NCBI RefSeq assembly: GCF_003949795.1 | Contig: NZ_RPRY01000021.1 | Span: 1-45,062 of the forward strand | DNA length: 45,062 nucleotides | Direction: 5' to 3' | Source: Streptomyces sp. WAC06614 | Lineage (GTDB): Bacteria > Actinomycetota > Actinomycetes > Streptomycetales > Streptomycetaceae | Shown: in pieces, positions 9,954 through 18,696 of the stretch | Layout of the letters: every line of letters starts with the position of its first letter | Position numbering within the stretch: the first letter of the stretch is position 1 | Position numbers and translations under genes: made by a program | The notes under the pieces: generated by a model | Databases searched by the model: none | What the model was told of the DNA's origin: nothing | The model's input: the letters and a program-made list of their open reading frames with translations, nothing else

Positions 9954-10532
9954 ATGGGACACAAGGAAGATCTCCTCGAAGGTGCCAAGAAGTGCCTGGT
10001 CGAGAAGGGTTTCGTGCGCACCACGGCACGCGACATCGTCAACGCCTCGGGTGCCAACCTCGCCTCGATCGGCTACCACTACGGCTCCAAGGACGCCCTG
10101 CTCACCCAGGCGTTCGTGGAACTGGTCCAGGAGTGGGGCGACGCCTTCCCGGCCGACCGCCCGGGGGAGGGCGGCTCCCTGGAGCGCTTCCGCGGGTTCT
10201 GGGAGGGCGTGCTGGCCCAGCGGGACACGGCCCGCCCCGTGTGGAGCGCCAGCCTGGAGGTGGCCCTCCAGCCCGACCGGATGCCCGAGCTGCGGACCCT
10301 GCTCGCCGCCTCGCAGGGCGAGGGCCGGCGCGGCCTGGTGGCGATGCTGACCGACCTCCCGGAGGAGGACCTCTCCGACCGTGACACCCGGACCCTCGGC
10401 GCCTTCTACCAGGTACTGCTGAACGGCCTGATGGTCCAGTGGATGTTCGACCCGGACACGGCCGTCTCCGCCGAGGAACTCACCGAGGGCATGCGCCGGG
10501 CGGCCGAGGCCATGGTGGGACGGCAGGCGTAG
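9954..10532 (+). CDS. TetR/AcrR family transcriptional regulator
   Basis: DNA-binding repressor of 192 residues. The N-terminal helix-turn-helix covers ~5-55, with the typical TTARDIVNASGANLASIGYHYGSKDALLTQAF. The C-terminal part is a helical ligand-binding domain of unknown specificity. The transcript seems leaderless: -10 TAAGGT (9942-9947), six bases, then ATG. No efflux or enzyme gene is adjacent in the same direction, so the target is unknown beyond likely self-control. It converges with the PucR-type gene, separated by 12 bases. Confidence 0.9.
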   Translation: MGHKEDLLEGAKKCLVEKGFVRTTARDIVNASGANLASIGYHYGSKDALLTQAFVELVQEWGDAFPADRPGEGGSLERFRGFWEGVLAQRDTARPVWSASLEVALQPDRMPELRTLLAASQGEGRRGLVAMLTDLPEEDLSDRDTRTLGAFYQVLLNGLMVQWMFDPDTAVSAEELTEGMRRAAEAMVGRQA

Positions 10533-10544
10533 TCGCGCCCCGGC

Positions 10545-11852
10545 TCAGCCCAGCAGCCGGGCCGACTTCAGGGCCATGTGGAGGAGCAGGCGGTCCTCGC
10601 CCTCGTCCAGGTCGAGGCCGGTGAGCTGCTCCACCCGGGACAGGCGGTAGTACAGCGTCTGGCGGTGGATGCCGAGGGCGGCCGCCGCGCGGCCGGCCTG
10701 GCCGGCGCAGTCCAGGAACACCTCGGCGGTGCGGGCCAGTTCGGGATGGGCCGAGTTCAGCAGGGCCCGGGTCGCCGGATCGGGCGGGGCCGCCGCGGCG
10801 AGGGTGGACAGCATCCGGTACGGGCCGATCTCCGCCCAGCGGGCCACCGGCCCCAGCCGCGGCTGGGCCGCCCCGGCGCGGGCCGCCGCCACGGCCTGGT
10901 CCCAGGCCCCGGCGAGCTCGGCCAGGTTCCGTACGGGTTCGGACACCCCGGCGGTGCGGACGGGCCCCGACGCCGCGCCCGTGCGCGGCCCGGTGGGGGA
11001 CCCTTGCGGGTCCTTCGGCAGCAGGCGGCCGGCCGTGTGCAGCGCGGGGGTCAGGGTGTCCGGCGTACGCAGGCGCACCAGTACGGCCAGGACCTGGCCG
11101 GAGCCGCTCTCCGCCGGGGCCCCGGCGCCGGGGCCCGGGCCGGGGGCGTCGCCGGGCTCGGGGCCGTCCGCGGGGCGCAGGGCCGGCGCCACGCAGACCG
11201 CTGCCGCCCCCGGTACCGACGGCGGCGCCTCGCCGGGCCACGGTGCCACGCAGACCAGGGCGTGCGGGCCGTCCGCCGCCGCGCCGAGGGCCACCCGCAG
11301 GGCGGCCACCGCCATGTCCCGCTGCCGGCCGGGGCCCGCGGTGAGCACCGCGCGGAACTCCCGCGAGAGGTCGGCGCCGGCCTTGGCCTCCTCGGCCAGC
11401 AGCACCCCGATCCGGGCCGCCACCTCCATGGCCGCGTCCAGCTGGGCGGCGTCCGGGCCGGGGCCGCCGCCGGGGCCGGACTCGGCGTCGAGCAGCCAGA
11501 CGTAGCCCTGGACGATCCCGCGGTAGCGCACCGGCAGGCAGATCCGGCCCCGGAACACCCCCGCCTCCGGGGCGGCCGGGATCCGGACCGGGCCGGTGGC
11601 CCGGGCGATCCCGAAGCCCTCGAACCAGGAGCGGACGGCCGGCGTCGACTGCCGGGTGAGGATCGAGCGGGTCCGGACCGGGTCCATCGCCAGGTCGTCC
11701 TCGCTGTCGTGCGCGCCGAAGGCGATCAGGCGGAAATCCCGGTTCTCCAGGGTCGCGGGGGCGCCCAGCAGCGCCGAGATCTCGTCCACCAGGTCCTGGT
11801 AATCGCCCTTCACCCGCACATTCTCCCACCCGGGGGCCCCGTCCTCAGACAT
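10545..11852 (-). CDS. PucR-family regulator, probably of proline catabolism
   Basis: A 435-residue transcription factor. A GAF-like sensory region occupies the N-terminal half, and a PucR C-terminal helix-turn-helix covers ~370-432, with [20 protein letters not shown] followed by [21 protein letters not shown]. An Ala/Gly/Pro-rich stretch (~225-260) links the parts. It is transcribed away from the proline dehydrogenase gene with a 158-base shared control region. The family commonly activates amino acid or purine catabolism genes, so control of the PRODH-P5CDH pair is the natural reading. The start is ATG 11852; the upstream sequence lacks a strong ribosome site. Confidence 0.88.
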   Translation of the reverse strand: MSEDGAPGWENVRVKGDYQDLVDEISALLGAPATLENRDFRLIAFGAHDSEDDLAMDPVRTRSILTRQSTPAVRSWFEGFGIARATGPVRIPAAPEAGVFRGRICLPVRYRGIVQGYVWLLDAESGPGGGPGPDAAQLDAAMEVAARIGVLLAEEAKAGADLSREFRAVLTAGPGRQRDMAVAALRVALGAAADGPHALVCVAPWPGEAPPSVPGAAAVCVAPALRPADGPEPGDAPGPGPGAGAPAESGSGQVLAVLVRLRTPDTLTPALHTAGRLLPKDPQGSPTGPRTGAASGPVRTAGVSEPVRNLAELAGAWDQAVAAARAGAAQPRLGPVARWAEIGPYRMLSTLAAAAPPDPATRALLNSAHPELARTAEVFLDCAGQAGRAAAALGIHRQTLYYRLSRVEQLTGLDLDEGEDRLLLHMALKSARLLG

Positions 11853-11880
11853 CTGTATGAGATCCGGGACACGGATGCGT

Positions 11881-11890
11881 GACAGCTGTC
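11881..11890. promoter_or_regulatory. Palindrome GACAGCTGTC in the shared regulator/PRODH promoter
   Basis: A perfect 10-bp palindrome lies 28 bases upstream of the PucR-type gene's start and about 120 bases before PRODH. A second inverted repeat, CGGACAC (11951-11957) with GTGTCCG (11975-11981), lies closer to PRODH. Either could be the regulator's site. Symmetry is seen; binding is inferred. Confidence 0.4.
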
Positions 11891-12010
11891 GATGGCCGAC
11901 GATCGTGGAGATCCTTAGGTTTCACGGTGGTTCTACTTGCGTTCCTTTTACGGACACGGCCTTCACTGGCGCATGTGTCCGGCCTTTCTGCCACCCGTTG
12001 GAGGTGCCCC

Positions 12011-12937
12011 GTGCTGGGTCCCGCGATCCTCGCCGCCTCGCGCAGCGACAAGATGCGCCGAATCGTCTCTGCCGCCCCGGTGACCAAGCCCGTGGTGAAC
12101 CGGTTCATCCCCGGTGAGACGGTCGACCAGGTCATCCCGATCGTCTCGGACCTGGCGGCCAAGGGCCTGGAGGTCACCCTCGACGTGGTCGGCGAGGACA
12201 TCACCACGGTGGAGCAGTCCTACGCCGCCCGGGACGCCTACCTGGAGCTCGTCGAGCGCCTGAAGGACCTGGGCCTGGGCGAGCGCGCCGAGATGTCCGT
12301 CAAGCTGTCGATGTTCGGCCAGGCCCTCCCCGGCGGCCACGAACTGGCCCTGGCCAACGTCCGCCCGGTCGTCGAGGCCGCCGCCGCCATCGGTACCACC
12401 GTCACCCTGGACGCCGAGGACCACACCACCCTCGACTCGATGTTCGCCATCCACGAGGAGCTGCGGAAGGACTTCCCGCAGACCGGCTGCGTGATCCAGG
12501 CCTACCTGTTCCGCACCGAGGCCGACGCCCGGCGCCTGGCCGCCGCCGGCAGCCGCGTCCGCATCGTCAAGGGCGCCTACAAGGAGCCCGCCGAGGTCGC
12601 GTACCAGAACAAGGCCGAGATCGACAAGGCGTACGTCCGCATCCTCAAGGTCCTCATGGAGGGCGAGGGCTACCCGATGATCGGGTCCCACGACCCGCGG
12701 CTGATCGCCATCACCCAGGAGCTCGCCCGACAGACCGGGCGCAAACTGGACGAGTACGAGTTCCAGATGCTGTACGGCATCCGCAGCGAGGAGCACCTGC
12801 GGCTCGCCGCCGAGGGTCACCGCATGCGCGTCTACACCGCGTACGGGACGGACTGGTACGGCTACTTCATGCGCCGCCTCGCGGAGAAGCCGGCCAACCT
12901 CCTCTTCTTCGTCCGCTCGATGATCACCAAGAACTAG
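12011..12937 (+). CDS. Proline dehydrogenase (monofunctional)
   Basis: FAD enzyme oxidising L-proline to pyrroline-5-carboxylate, at the membrane or in the cytosol. GTG 12011 has GGAGG at 12000-12004 and gives 308 residues, the usual size of the stand-alone bacterial enzyme. Barrel motifs include QAYLFRTEAD, RIVKGAYKEP, GSHDPRLI, YEFQMLYGIR and RVYTAYGTDWYGYFMRRLAE. These contain the conserved Arg pair and Tyr near the substrate. The P5C dehydrogenase gene follows after 34 bases. In many Gram-negative bacteria both activities sit on one PutA; here they are separate, as usual in Gram-positives. Confidence 0.95.
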   Translation: MLGPAILAASRSDKMRRIVSAAPVTKPVVNRFIPGETVDQVIPIVSDLAAKGLEVTLDVVGEDITTVEQSYAARDAYLELVERLKDLGLGERAEMSVKLSMFGQALPGGHELALANVRPVVEAAAAIGTTVTLDAEDHTTLDSMFAIHEELRKDFPQTGCVIQAYLFRTEADARRLAAAGSRVRIVKGAYKEPAEVAYQNKAEIDKAYVRILKVLMEGEGYPMIGSHDPRLIAITQELARQTGRKLDEYEFQMLYGIRSEEHLRLAAEGHRMRVYTAYGTDWYGYFMRRLAEKPANLLFFVRSMITKN

Positions 12938-12971
12938 GCCCGAGAAACTAGGTCAAGGAGTTAGAAGACTC

Positions 12972-14603
12972 ATGGACGCTGTGACCCAGGTCCCCGCGCC
13001 GGTCAACGAGCCGGTCCACTCGTACGCCCCCGGCAGCCCGGAGCGCGCACGGCTGGAGGCCCAGCTCAAGCTGCTGGCCGAGAACCCGATCGAGCTGCCG
13101 ATGACGATCGGCGGCGTCAAGCGGATGGGCGGCGGCGAGCGCTTCGACGTCGTGCAGCCGCACGACCACCGCTCGGTCCTCGGCACCTACGCCAACGCCA
13201 CCCAGGACGACGCCCGCGACGCCGTGAACGCCGCCCTGGCCGCCGCCCCGGCCTGGCGCGCGATGTCCTTCGACGACCGCGCCGCGATCATCCTGCGCGC
13301 CGCCGAGCTGCTCGCCGGCCCCTGGCGCGAGAAGCTGGCCGCCTCCACCATGCTCGGCCAGTCCAAGACCGCCCAGCAGGCCGAGATCGACACCCCGTGC
13401 GAGCTCGTCGACTTCTGGCGCTTCAACGTGCACTTCGCCCGGCAGATCCTCGCCGAGCAGCCGGTCGCCAACTCCGCCGGCGTGTGGAACCGCAGCGACC
13501 ACCGCCCGCTGGAGGGCTTCGTCTACGCGATCACGCCGTTCAACTTCACGGCCATCGCGGGCAACCTGCCCACCGCCCCCGCCCTGATGGGCAACGTGGT
13601 GGTCTGGAAGCCGTCCCCGACCCAGACCCACTCCGCCGTGCTGCTCATGGAGCTGCTGGAGGAGGCCGGCCTGCCCAAGGGCGTCATCAACCTGGTCACC
13701 GGCGACGGCATCGCCGTCTCCGAGGTCGCCCTGAACCACCCGGAGCTCGCGGGCATCCACTTCACCGGTTCGACCAAGACCTTCCAGTACCTGTGGAAGA
13801 CGGTCGGCACCAACATCGAGACGTACAAGTCCTACCCGCGCCTGGTCGGCGAGACCGGCGGCAAGGACTTCGTCGTCGCCCACCCGTCGGCCGACCGCGC
13901 CGTGCTGAAGACCGCGCTGACCCGCGGCTCCTTCGAGTTCCAGGGCCAGAAGTGTTCGGCGTCCTCCCGCGCCTACATCCCGGCCTCCATCTGGAACGAC
14001 GGCTTCAAGGAGCAGTTCGCCGCCGAGGTCGACGGCCTGACCATGGGCCCGGTCACCGACCTGTCGAACTTCATCGGCGCCGTCATCGACGCGCGCTCGT
14101 TCGCCAAGAACAAGGCCGCGATCGACCGCGCCAAGGCCGACCCGACCTGCACCATCGTCGCCGGCGGCACCTACGACGACTCCGAGGGCTACTTCGTGCG
14201 CCCCACCGTCATCGAGTGCACCGACCCGGAGAACGAGGTCTTCACGACCGAGTACTTCGGCCCCATCCTGGCCGTCCACGTCTACGAGGACGACCAGTAC
14301 GACGCGATGCTGGAGCAGATGGAGTCCGTCTCGGCCTACGCCCTGACCGGCTCGGTCATCGCCGGCGACCGTTACGCGGCCGCCCACACGATGGACAAGC
14401 TCCGCTTCGCCGCGGGCAACTTCTACATCAACGACAAGTCGACCGGCGCCGTCGTCGGCCAGCAGCCCTTCGGCGGCGGCCGTGCCTCGGGCACCAACGA
14501 CAAGGCCGGCGCGGCCTCCAACCTGCTGCGCTGGGTCTCGACCCGGTCCATCAAGGAGACCCTGGTCCCGCCGACCGAGTACGGCTACCCGCACATGGGC
14601 TGA
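12972..14603 (+). CDS. pruA: 1-pyrroline-5-carboxylate dehydrogenase
   Basis: NAD-dependent aldehyde dehydrogenase turning glutamate-gamma-semialdehyde (P5C) into glutamate, completing proline catabolism. The 543-residue length fits the stand-alone P5CDH family. The catalytic Cys is in GQKCSASSRAYIP, the Glu region in VGETGGKDFVVAHP, and NAD binding includes HFTGSTKTF. AAGGAG (12954-12959) precedes ATG 12972 at a slightly long spacing. The gene forms an operon with PRODH and is followed by a strong terminator. Confidence 0.96.
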   Translation: MDAVTQVPAPVNEPVHSYAPGSPERARLEAQLKLLAENPIELPMTIGGVKRMGGGERFDVVQPHDHRSVLGTYANATQDDARDAVNAALAAAPAWRAMSFDDRAAIILRAAELLAGPWREKLAASTMLGQSKTAQQAEIDTPCELVDFWRFNVHFARQILAEQPVANSAGVWNRSDHRPLEGFVYAITPFNFTAIAGNLPTAPALMGNVVVWKPSPTQTHSAVLLMELLEEAGLPKGVINLVTGDGIAVSEVALNHPELAGIHFTGSTKTFQYLWKTVGTNIETYKSYPRLVGETGGKDFVVAHPSADRAVLKTALTRGSFEFQGQKCSASSRAYIPASIWNDGFKEQFAAEVDGLTMGPVTDLSNFIGAVIDARSFAKNKAAIDRAKADPTCTIVAGGTYDDSEGYFVRPTVIECTDPENEVFTTEYFGPILAVHVYEDDQYDAMLEQMESVSAYALTGSVIAGDRYAAAHTMDKLRFAAGNFYINDKSTGAVVGQQPFGGGRASGTNDKAGAASNLLRWVSTRSIKETLVPPTEYGYPHMG

Positions 14604-14623
14604 TCCGACGCCCCCTGCGAACC

Positions 14624-14667
14624 CCGCCCCCGTTCCGGACTTGGGGGTACCGGAGCGGGGGCGGTTT
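14624..14667 (+). terminator. Terminator after the proline operon
   Basis: A 15-bp stem, CCGCCCCCGTTCCGG (14624-14638) with CCGGAGCGGGGGCGG (14650-14664), has a single G-U pair and is followed by TTT. The -10 box of the next gene starts only a few bases later. Confidence 0.85.
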
Positions 14668-14682
14668 GCCTAGGCTGCGCCC

Positions 14683-15198
14683 ATGACCCGCCACGCCACC
14701 CGGCCGCGCGCCTCAGGACACCTGCACTCCCTGCCCAGCTGGCTCCTGGGCCGGCTCGCCGCCCGCGGGCGGGCCGAGATGGGCCGGGCCCTGGCCGCCG
14801 AGGGGCTGCGGCCGCCGCACCACGCGGTGCTCGCCGCGGTCGCCGAGGACGGGCCGGTGGCCCAGGCCGACCTCGGGCGGCGGCTCGCCATCGACCCCAA
14901 GGACCTGGTGGGCATCCTGAACCACCTGGAGGACCGGGGCCTGGCCCTGCGCACGCCCGACCCCCGCGACCGGCGCAAGAACGCCGTCACCCTCACCCGG
15001 GCCGGGGCCAAGGTCCTGCGGCGCTGCACGGCGCTCGCCGAGGAGGCCAACGCCGCGCTGCTGGCCCCGCTCGCCCCCGCCGAGCAGGCCACCCTGACCG
15101 AGCTGCTGGCCCGGCTGTACGCGGCCGGACGCGCCGCGGACGAGCGGGGCGGGCAGGAGGGGGCCGGCGGCGAGCGGGCCGGGGACGACCGCGCCTAG
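14683..15198 (+). CDS. MarR family transcriptional regulator
   Basis: A 171-residue winged-helix regulator. The HTH and wing lie at ~45-110 (PVAQADLGRRLAIDPKDLVG, then LNHLEDRGLALRTPDPRDRR), with an acidic/Gly-rich C-terminal tail. The transcript appears leaderless: -10 TAGGCT (14671-14676), six bases, then ATG, with no ribosome site. Its stop codon overlaps that of the convergent flavoprotein gene (shared CTAG, 15195-15198). The ligand is unknown. The neighbouring flavoprotein or aminoglycoside acetyltransferase are possible targets, but nothing in the sequence proves it. Confidence 0.9.
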   Translation: MTRHATRPRASGHLHSLPSWLLGRLAARGRAEMGRALAAEGLRPPHHAVLAAVAEDGPVAQADLGRRLAIDPKDLVGILNHLEDRGLALRTPDPRDRRKNAVTLTRAGAKVLRRCTALAEEANAALLAPLAPAEQATLTELLARLYAAGRAADERGGQEGAGGERAGDDRA

Positions 15199-15893
15199 AC
15201 CTCGACCATCACCTGGTCGAGGGATTTGCGGACCAGGTCCGGCACCTCGCAGTCGTCCGCCGGATAGCCCACCGGGATCACTGCGAAGGCCTTCTCGTTC
15301 TCCGGGCGGTGCAGCACGTGCGCGAGGAAGCGCATCGGGCTCGGGGTGTGGATCAGCGCCGCCAGCCCGCTCAGGTGCAGGGCGGTCAGCAGCATCCCCA
15401 CCGCGATGCCGACCGACTCGTCGACGTAGTAGTGCTTGCGCTTGGTGCCGTCCGGCCCGAGCCAGTACCGCTGCTGGAAGACCACGATCAGGGCCGGCGC
15501 GTCCGTCAGGTGCGTCTTGACCGCGTCCGTGCCCAGGGGGCGCAGCGCCGCCAGCCACTCGTCGCCGAGCCGGCCGTCGTAGGAGATCTCCTCCTCCTGC
15601 TCGGCCGCCGCCCGGATCTGCCGGCGCACCTCGGGGTCCTTGACCAGGACGAACGTCCACGGCTGCTGGTGCGCGCCGGAGGGCGCGGTCGCCGCACAGG
15701 CGATGGCGTCCTTGACGACCTGCTCGGGGACCGGGTCCGGGGCGAACCGGCGCACGGTGCGCCGCTCGTCCATCCGGATCCGCAACGCGGCGGCCCGGGC
15801 CAGGGATTCGGTGCTCGGCATGCGGTCGGGGCGGTACGCGACGGGCCGGTAGGGCTCGCCGTGGGTGGGGATCCACTGGGTCGTAGGCGACAT
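15195..15893 (-). CDS. Iodotyrosine-deiodinase-like nitroreductase-fold flavoprotein
   Basis: FMN enzyme of the nitroreductase superfamily, 232 residues. The FMN-binding start MDERRTVRRF and the C-terminal stretch HTPSPMRFL...RPENEKAF, IPVGYPADDCEVPDLVRK place it in the iodotyrosine deiodinase (IYD) branch. The three residues that clamp the amino acid part of the substrate in human IYD (Glu157, Tyr161, Lys182) line up with E101, Y105 and K126 here, at the same spacing (EEEISY, then Lys 21 residues after Tyr). Reductive dehalogenation of halogenated tyrosines is thus possible, though bacterial members may have other roles. The start at 15893 fits a leaderless promoter (CACACT, six bases, ATG); upstream ATGs would overlap the divergent gene. 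Confidence 0.85.
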   Translation of the reverse strand: MSPTTQWIPTHGEPYRPVAYRPDRMPSTESLARAAALRIRMDERRTVRRFAPDPVPEQVVKDAIACAATAPSGAHQQPWTFVLVKDPEVRRQIRAAAEQEEEISYDGRLGDEWLAALRPLGTDAVKTHLTDAPALIVVFQQRYWLGPDGTKRKHYYVDESVGIAVGMLLTALHLSGLAALIHTPSPMRFLAHVLHRPENEKAFAVIPVGYPADDCEVPDLVRKSLDQVMVEV

Positions 15894-15970
15894 GGGGTGA
15901 GTGTGCGACGGCCCCCGCGTCCGCTGCCAGGCACGCACCGGCCGAATCCTGGCGCGGGCAGACTGGTCGT

Positions 15971-16516
15971 ATGACCGATACACGGACACGGCTGGCTCAC
16001 ACCGCTCGGCTCGGCAGAACCACCTTGGAGGAGATCCGCGGCCTGCTCGACGCCGCCTTCGACGGCGACTTCTCCGACGAGGACTTCGAGCACGGGCTCG
16101 GCGGGATGCACGCCCTGGTCCACCGGGACGGGGAACTGGTGGCGCACGGCAGCGTGGTGCAGCGCCGGGTGGTCCACGGCGGGCGGGCCCTGCGCACCGG
16201 CTACGTGGAGGCCGTCGCGGTCCGCGCGGACCGGCGCCGCCAAGGCCTCGGCACCATCGTGATGGACGCCTTGGAGCAGGTGATCGGCCGGGCGTACGTC
16301 CTGGGCGCCCTGTCCGCCTCGGACGAGGGCGCCGCCCTCTACGCCGCCCGCGGCTGGCGGGTCTGGGACGGCCGGATCGGCGCCCTCGCGCCCCGGGGGC
16401 CGGTCAGGCTCCCGCAGGAGGAGGGCTCGACCTGGCTGTGGACGCCGCCCGGCGGGTCCTGGCCTGACCCCGCCGGGCAGCTCCTGTTCGACTGGCGCGA
16501 CGGCGACGTGCTCTAG
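15971..16516 (+). CDS. Aminoglycoside 2'-N-acetyltransferase, AAC(2')-I type
   Basis: GNAT enzyme transferring acetyl from acetyl-CoA to the 2'-amino group of aminoglycosides. Its 181 residues equal the length of mycobacterial AAC(2')-Ic. It shares that family's signature blocks, recalled from the family: FAGDF/W-type FDGDFSDEDFEHGLGGMHAL, RTGYVEAVAVRADRR, the acetyl-CoA loop RRRQGLG, ALSAS, YAARGW and a C-terminal DWRDGDV. The gene seems leaderless (CAGACT, six bases, ATG) and is divergent from the IYD-like gene with 77 bases between starts. In mycobacteria such genes are chromosomal and may also modify cell-wall precursors, so clinical-type resistance is not implied. Confidence 0.85.
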   Translation: MTDTRTRLAHTARLGRTTLEEIRGLLDAAFDGDFSDEDFEHGLGGMHALVHRDGELVAHGSVVQRRVVHGGRALRTGYVEAVAVRADRRRQGLGTIVMDALEQVIGRAYVLGALSASDEGAALYAARGWRVWDGRIGALAPRGPVRLPQEEGSTWLWTPPGGSWPDPAGQLLFDWRDGDVL

Positions 16517-16526
16517 CGCCGGGCTG

Positions 16527-18572
16527 CTACGAGCCCGAGACGCTGGGCCGGCCCGTCTCGATGTGGCCGGTGTAGCGGCGCGACCAGGTGCCGTCGATGT
16601 CGGCCAGGATCGTGAAGTCGTACCAGCCGTTGGAGTAGGCGACCGCGTTGAAGTAGTCCTCGCGGGAGGAGTTCGCCGGGACGGTGTACGTCCACGGGCC
16701 GTCCTGGCGGTAGGCGTTGGCGCGGACGGTGAAGGTGACCGGGGAGGCGGAGGTGTTGGTCATCCTGAACCAGATGGCCGTCTTCCCGGTGCCCGACTCC
16801 ACGCCGTAGCGGGCCGCCACCTCGATCGCCCGGCCGGCCTTGGACGCGTCGCCGATGAAGCGCCGCAGGAAGCGGTTGGGGCCGTACATCGAGATGTCGT
16901 ACTTGCCCGAGCCGCTGCCGAGGCCGATGTGGAAGAAGTCGGACGCGGTGCCGCCCGGGTCCACCGTGTACGGGTAGGGGGTGGTGTCCCGGTGCTGGTG
17001 CGGGTGGATCGAGAAGTGCGCCGCCCGGGTGGCCTGCGCGCCCTGGTTGGTCATCGAGAACCAGGCCAGGATCTGGCCCGCGGCCCCGAACTCCAGCCGG
17101 TCCAGGTTCCCGTTGGGCTGGTAGGGCAGCGCCCGGGCGGGGCGGGTGCCCGGCTCCTGGGCGGGCAGGGCGTTGTCCTGCGGGACCGGGTTGGGCAGCG
17201 GGGCGCAGGTGCTCTGGCCGATGACCTTGGCCGTGGAGGGCAGGCCCGCGGGGACGCCGTAGAGGGGGCGGGCGAAGTCGAAGACGCCGGTGAGGTCGCC
17301 GACGATTTTGCGCCGCCAGGCGCTGATGTGGGGGCACAGGGCCGGGGTGCCCAGGGCCGTCGTCCAGGTCTCCATGAAGCGCAGCACGGAGGTGTGGTCG
17401 AAGACCTCCGAGCTCACCCAGCCGCCGCGGGTCCAGGGCGACATCACCAGCATCGGTACCCGGAAGCCGAGGCCGATCGGGACCCCGTCGAGGAACTCGC
17501 CGGGGGTGCCGGCCGGGGGCACCGGCGGCGGGACGTGGTCGAAGAAGCCGTCGTTCTCGTCGTAGTTGAGGAACAGGACGGTGGAGTCGAAGACCTCCGG
17601 GTTCGCCGCGAGCGCCCGGTGGACCAGGTCCACGAAGTGCGCACCGTCGCCGGGCGGGGCGTACGGGTGCTCCGAGAAGGCCTCGCTGGCCACCACCCAG
17701 GACACCTGCGGCAGGGTCCCGGCGACCACGTCGGCGCGGATCGCGGCCGCGATGTCGTCCGGGGTGGAGCCGGTCACCTTCGGGACCGAGGCCATGCCGC
17801 GGTCCCACAGCGGGTCGCCGGGGCCGGCGTCGGTGAAGCGCTTGAAGTAGGCCAGGCCGTTGTCGCCGTAGTTGTCCTGGGCGTTCTGGTAGACCTTCCA
17901 GGTCATCCCGGCCCGCTGGAGTGCCTCGGCGTACGTCTCCCAGGTCAGGCCGTGCTCCTCGCCGCCGTCCTTGCTGGAGCCGTCGATCGTGCCGCTCCAC
18001 AGGAAGGTGCGGTTGGGGCCCGTGGCGCTGAGCGTGGAGCAGTGGTAGGCGTCGCAGATGGTGTAGGCGTCGGCGAGGGCGTAGTGGAAGGGGATGTCAC
18101 CGCGGTCGAGGTAGCCGAGGGTGCGGGTGTTGCCGACCCCCATGACCCAGTTGTCCATCCGGCCCTTGTTCCAGGCGGCGTGCTGCGAGGTCCAGCTGTG
18201 CGGCAGGTCGCCGTTGCACTGGGCGAGGGTCGCGCCGTCGACCCCGCCGGCCGGCGGGGTGGCGGACAGCTTCCACGGGTACTGCCGGCCGCCCCAGTTG
18301 GGCTGGTTGAAGGTCCCCCAGCCGCCGGGGATGTTCCCGGCGGCGCGGTCGCCGAAGCCGCGCACGCCCTTGAGCTTGCCGAAGTAGTGGTCGAAGCTGC
18401 GGTTCTCCTGCATCAGGATCACCACGTGCCGGACGTCCCGGATCGTTCCGGTCGCCGACTGCGCCGCCACCGACGCCGGCGCCGCCCCCGCGGGCAGGGC
18501 GGTCCCCGCCACGAGCCCGGCCCCGAGCCCCGCGCCGATGCCCACGAACCCTCTGCGGCTGATGGGAGTCAT
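16527..18572 (-). CDS. Tat-secreted phosphocholine-specific phospholipase C
   Basis: Exported enzyme of the alkaline-phosphatase-like PLC family that cleaves phosphatidylcholine or sphingomyelin head groups and releases phosphate and choline for the cell. The 681-residue product starts with a Tat signal (SRRGFVGIGAGLGAG, cleavage near the Ala-rich ~28). The catalytic phosphoesterase domain (~40-450) carries HVVILMQENRSFDHYFG, STLSATGPNR, YDENDGFFDHV and DHTSVLRF. Two C-terminal DUF756 beta domains (~490-680) follow. ATG 18572 was chosen because the twin-Arg motif follows directly and GGAGGG lies upstream. It ends 10 bases from the AAC(2') stop (convergent). Confidence 0.95.
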   Translation of the reverse strand: MTPISRRGFVGIGAGLGAGLVAGTALPAGAAPASVAAQSATGTIRDVRHVVILMQENRSFDHYFGKLKGVRGFGDRAAGNIPGGWGTFNQPNWGGRQYPWKLSATPPAGGVDGATLAQCNGDLPHSWTSQHAAWNKGRMDNWVMGVGNTRTLGYLDRGDIPFHYALADAYTICDAYHCSTLSATGPNRTFLWSGTIDGSSKDGGEEHGLTWETYAEALQRAGMTWKVYQNAQDNYGDNGLAYFKRFTDAGPGDPLWDRGMASVPKVTGSTPDDIAAAIRADVVAGTLPQVSWVVASEAFSEHPYAPPGDGAHFVDLVHRALAANPEVFDSTVLFLNYDENDGFFDHVPPPVPPAGTPGEFLDGVPIGLGFRVPMLVMSPWTRGGWVSSEVFDHTSVLRFMETWTTALGTPALCPHISAWRRKIVGDLTGVFDFARPLYGVPAGLPSTAKVIGQSTCAPLPNPVPQDNALPAQEPGTRPARALPYQPNGNLDRLEFGAAGQILAWFSMTNQGAQATRAAHFSIHPHQHRDTTPYPYTVDPGGTASDFFHIGLGSGSGKYDISMYGPNRFLRRFIGDASKAGRAIEVAARYGVESGTGKTAIWFRMTNTSASPVTFTVRANAYRQDGPWTYTVPANSSREDYFNAVAYSNGWYDFTILADIDGTWSRRYTGHIETGRPSVSGS

Positions 18573-18650
18573 TGGCCCCGCCCGCCCTCCGTGTCCCGCG
18601 TGCCCCAGCGGCACGACCCAGGAAAGGGTGGGGGAGCGGCCTGCAAAGGT

Positions 18651-18680
18651 CTAGAACCGTGAGTGAAGGCTTTGGTTAAT
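18651..18680 (-). promoter_or_regulatory. Weak PHO-box-like repeats upstream of phospholipase C
   Basis: On the minus strand, ATTAACC, CTTCACT and GTTCTAG occur at 12 and 11 base spacing, 80-108 bases upstream of the phospholipase start. Streptomyces PhoP boxes are 11-base repeats of GTTCACC; these match at 5, 5 and 4 of 7 positions. Phosphate control of a phospholipase would make sense, but the match is poor. Confidence 0.25.
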
Positions 18681-18696
18681 TTCCGGTGCAGGCCGT

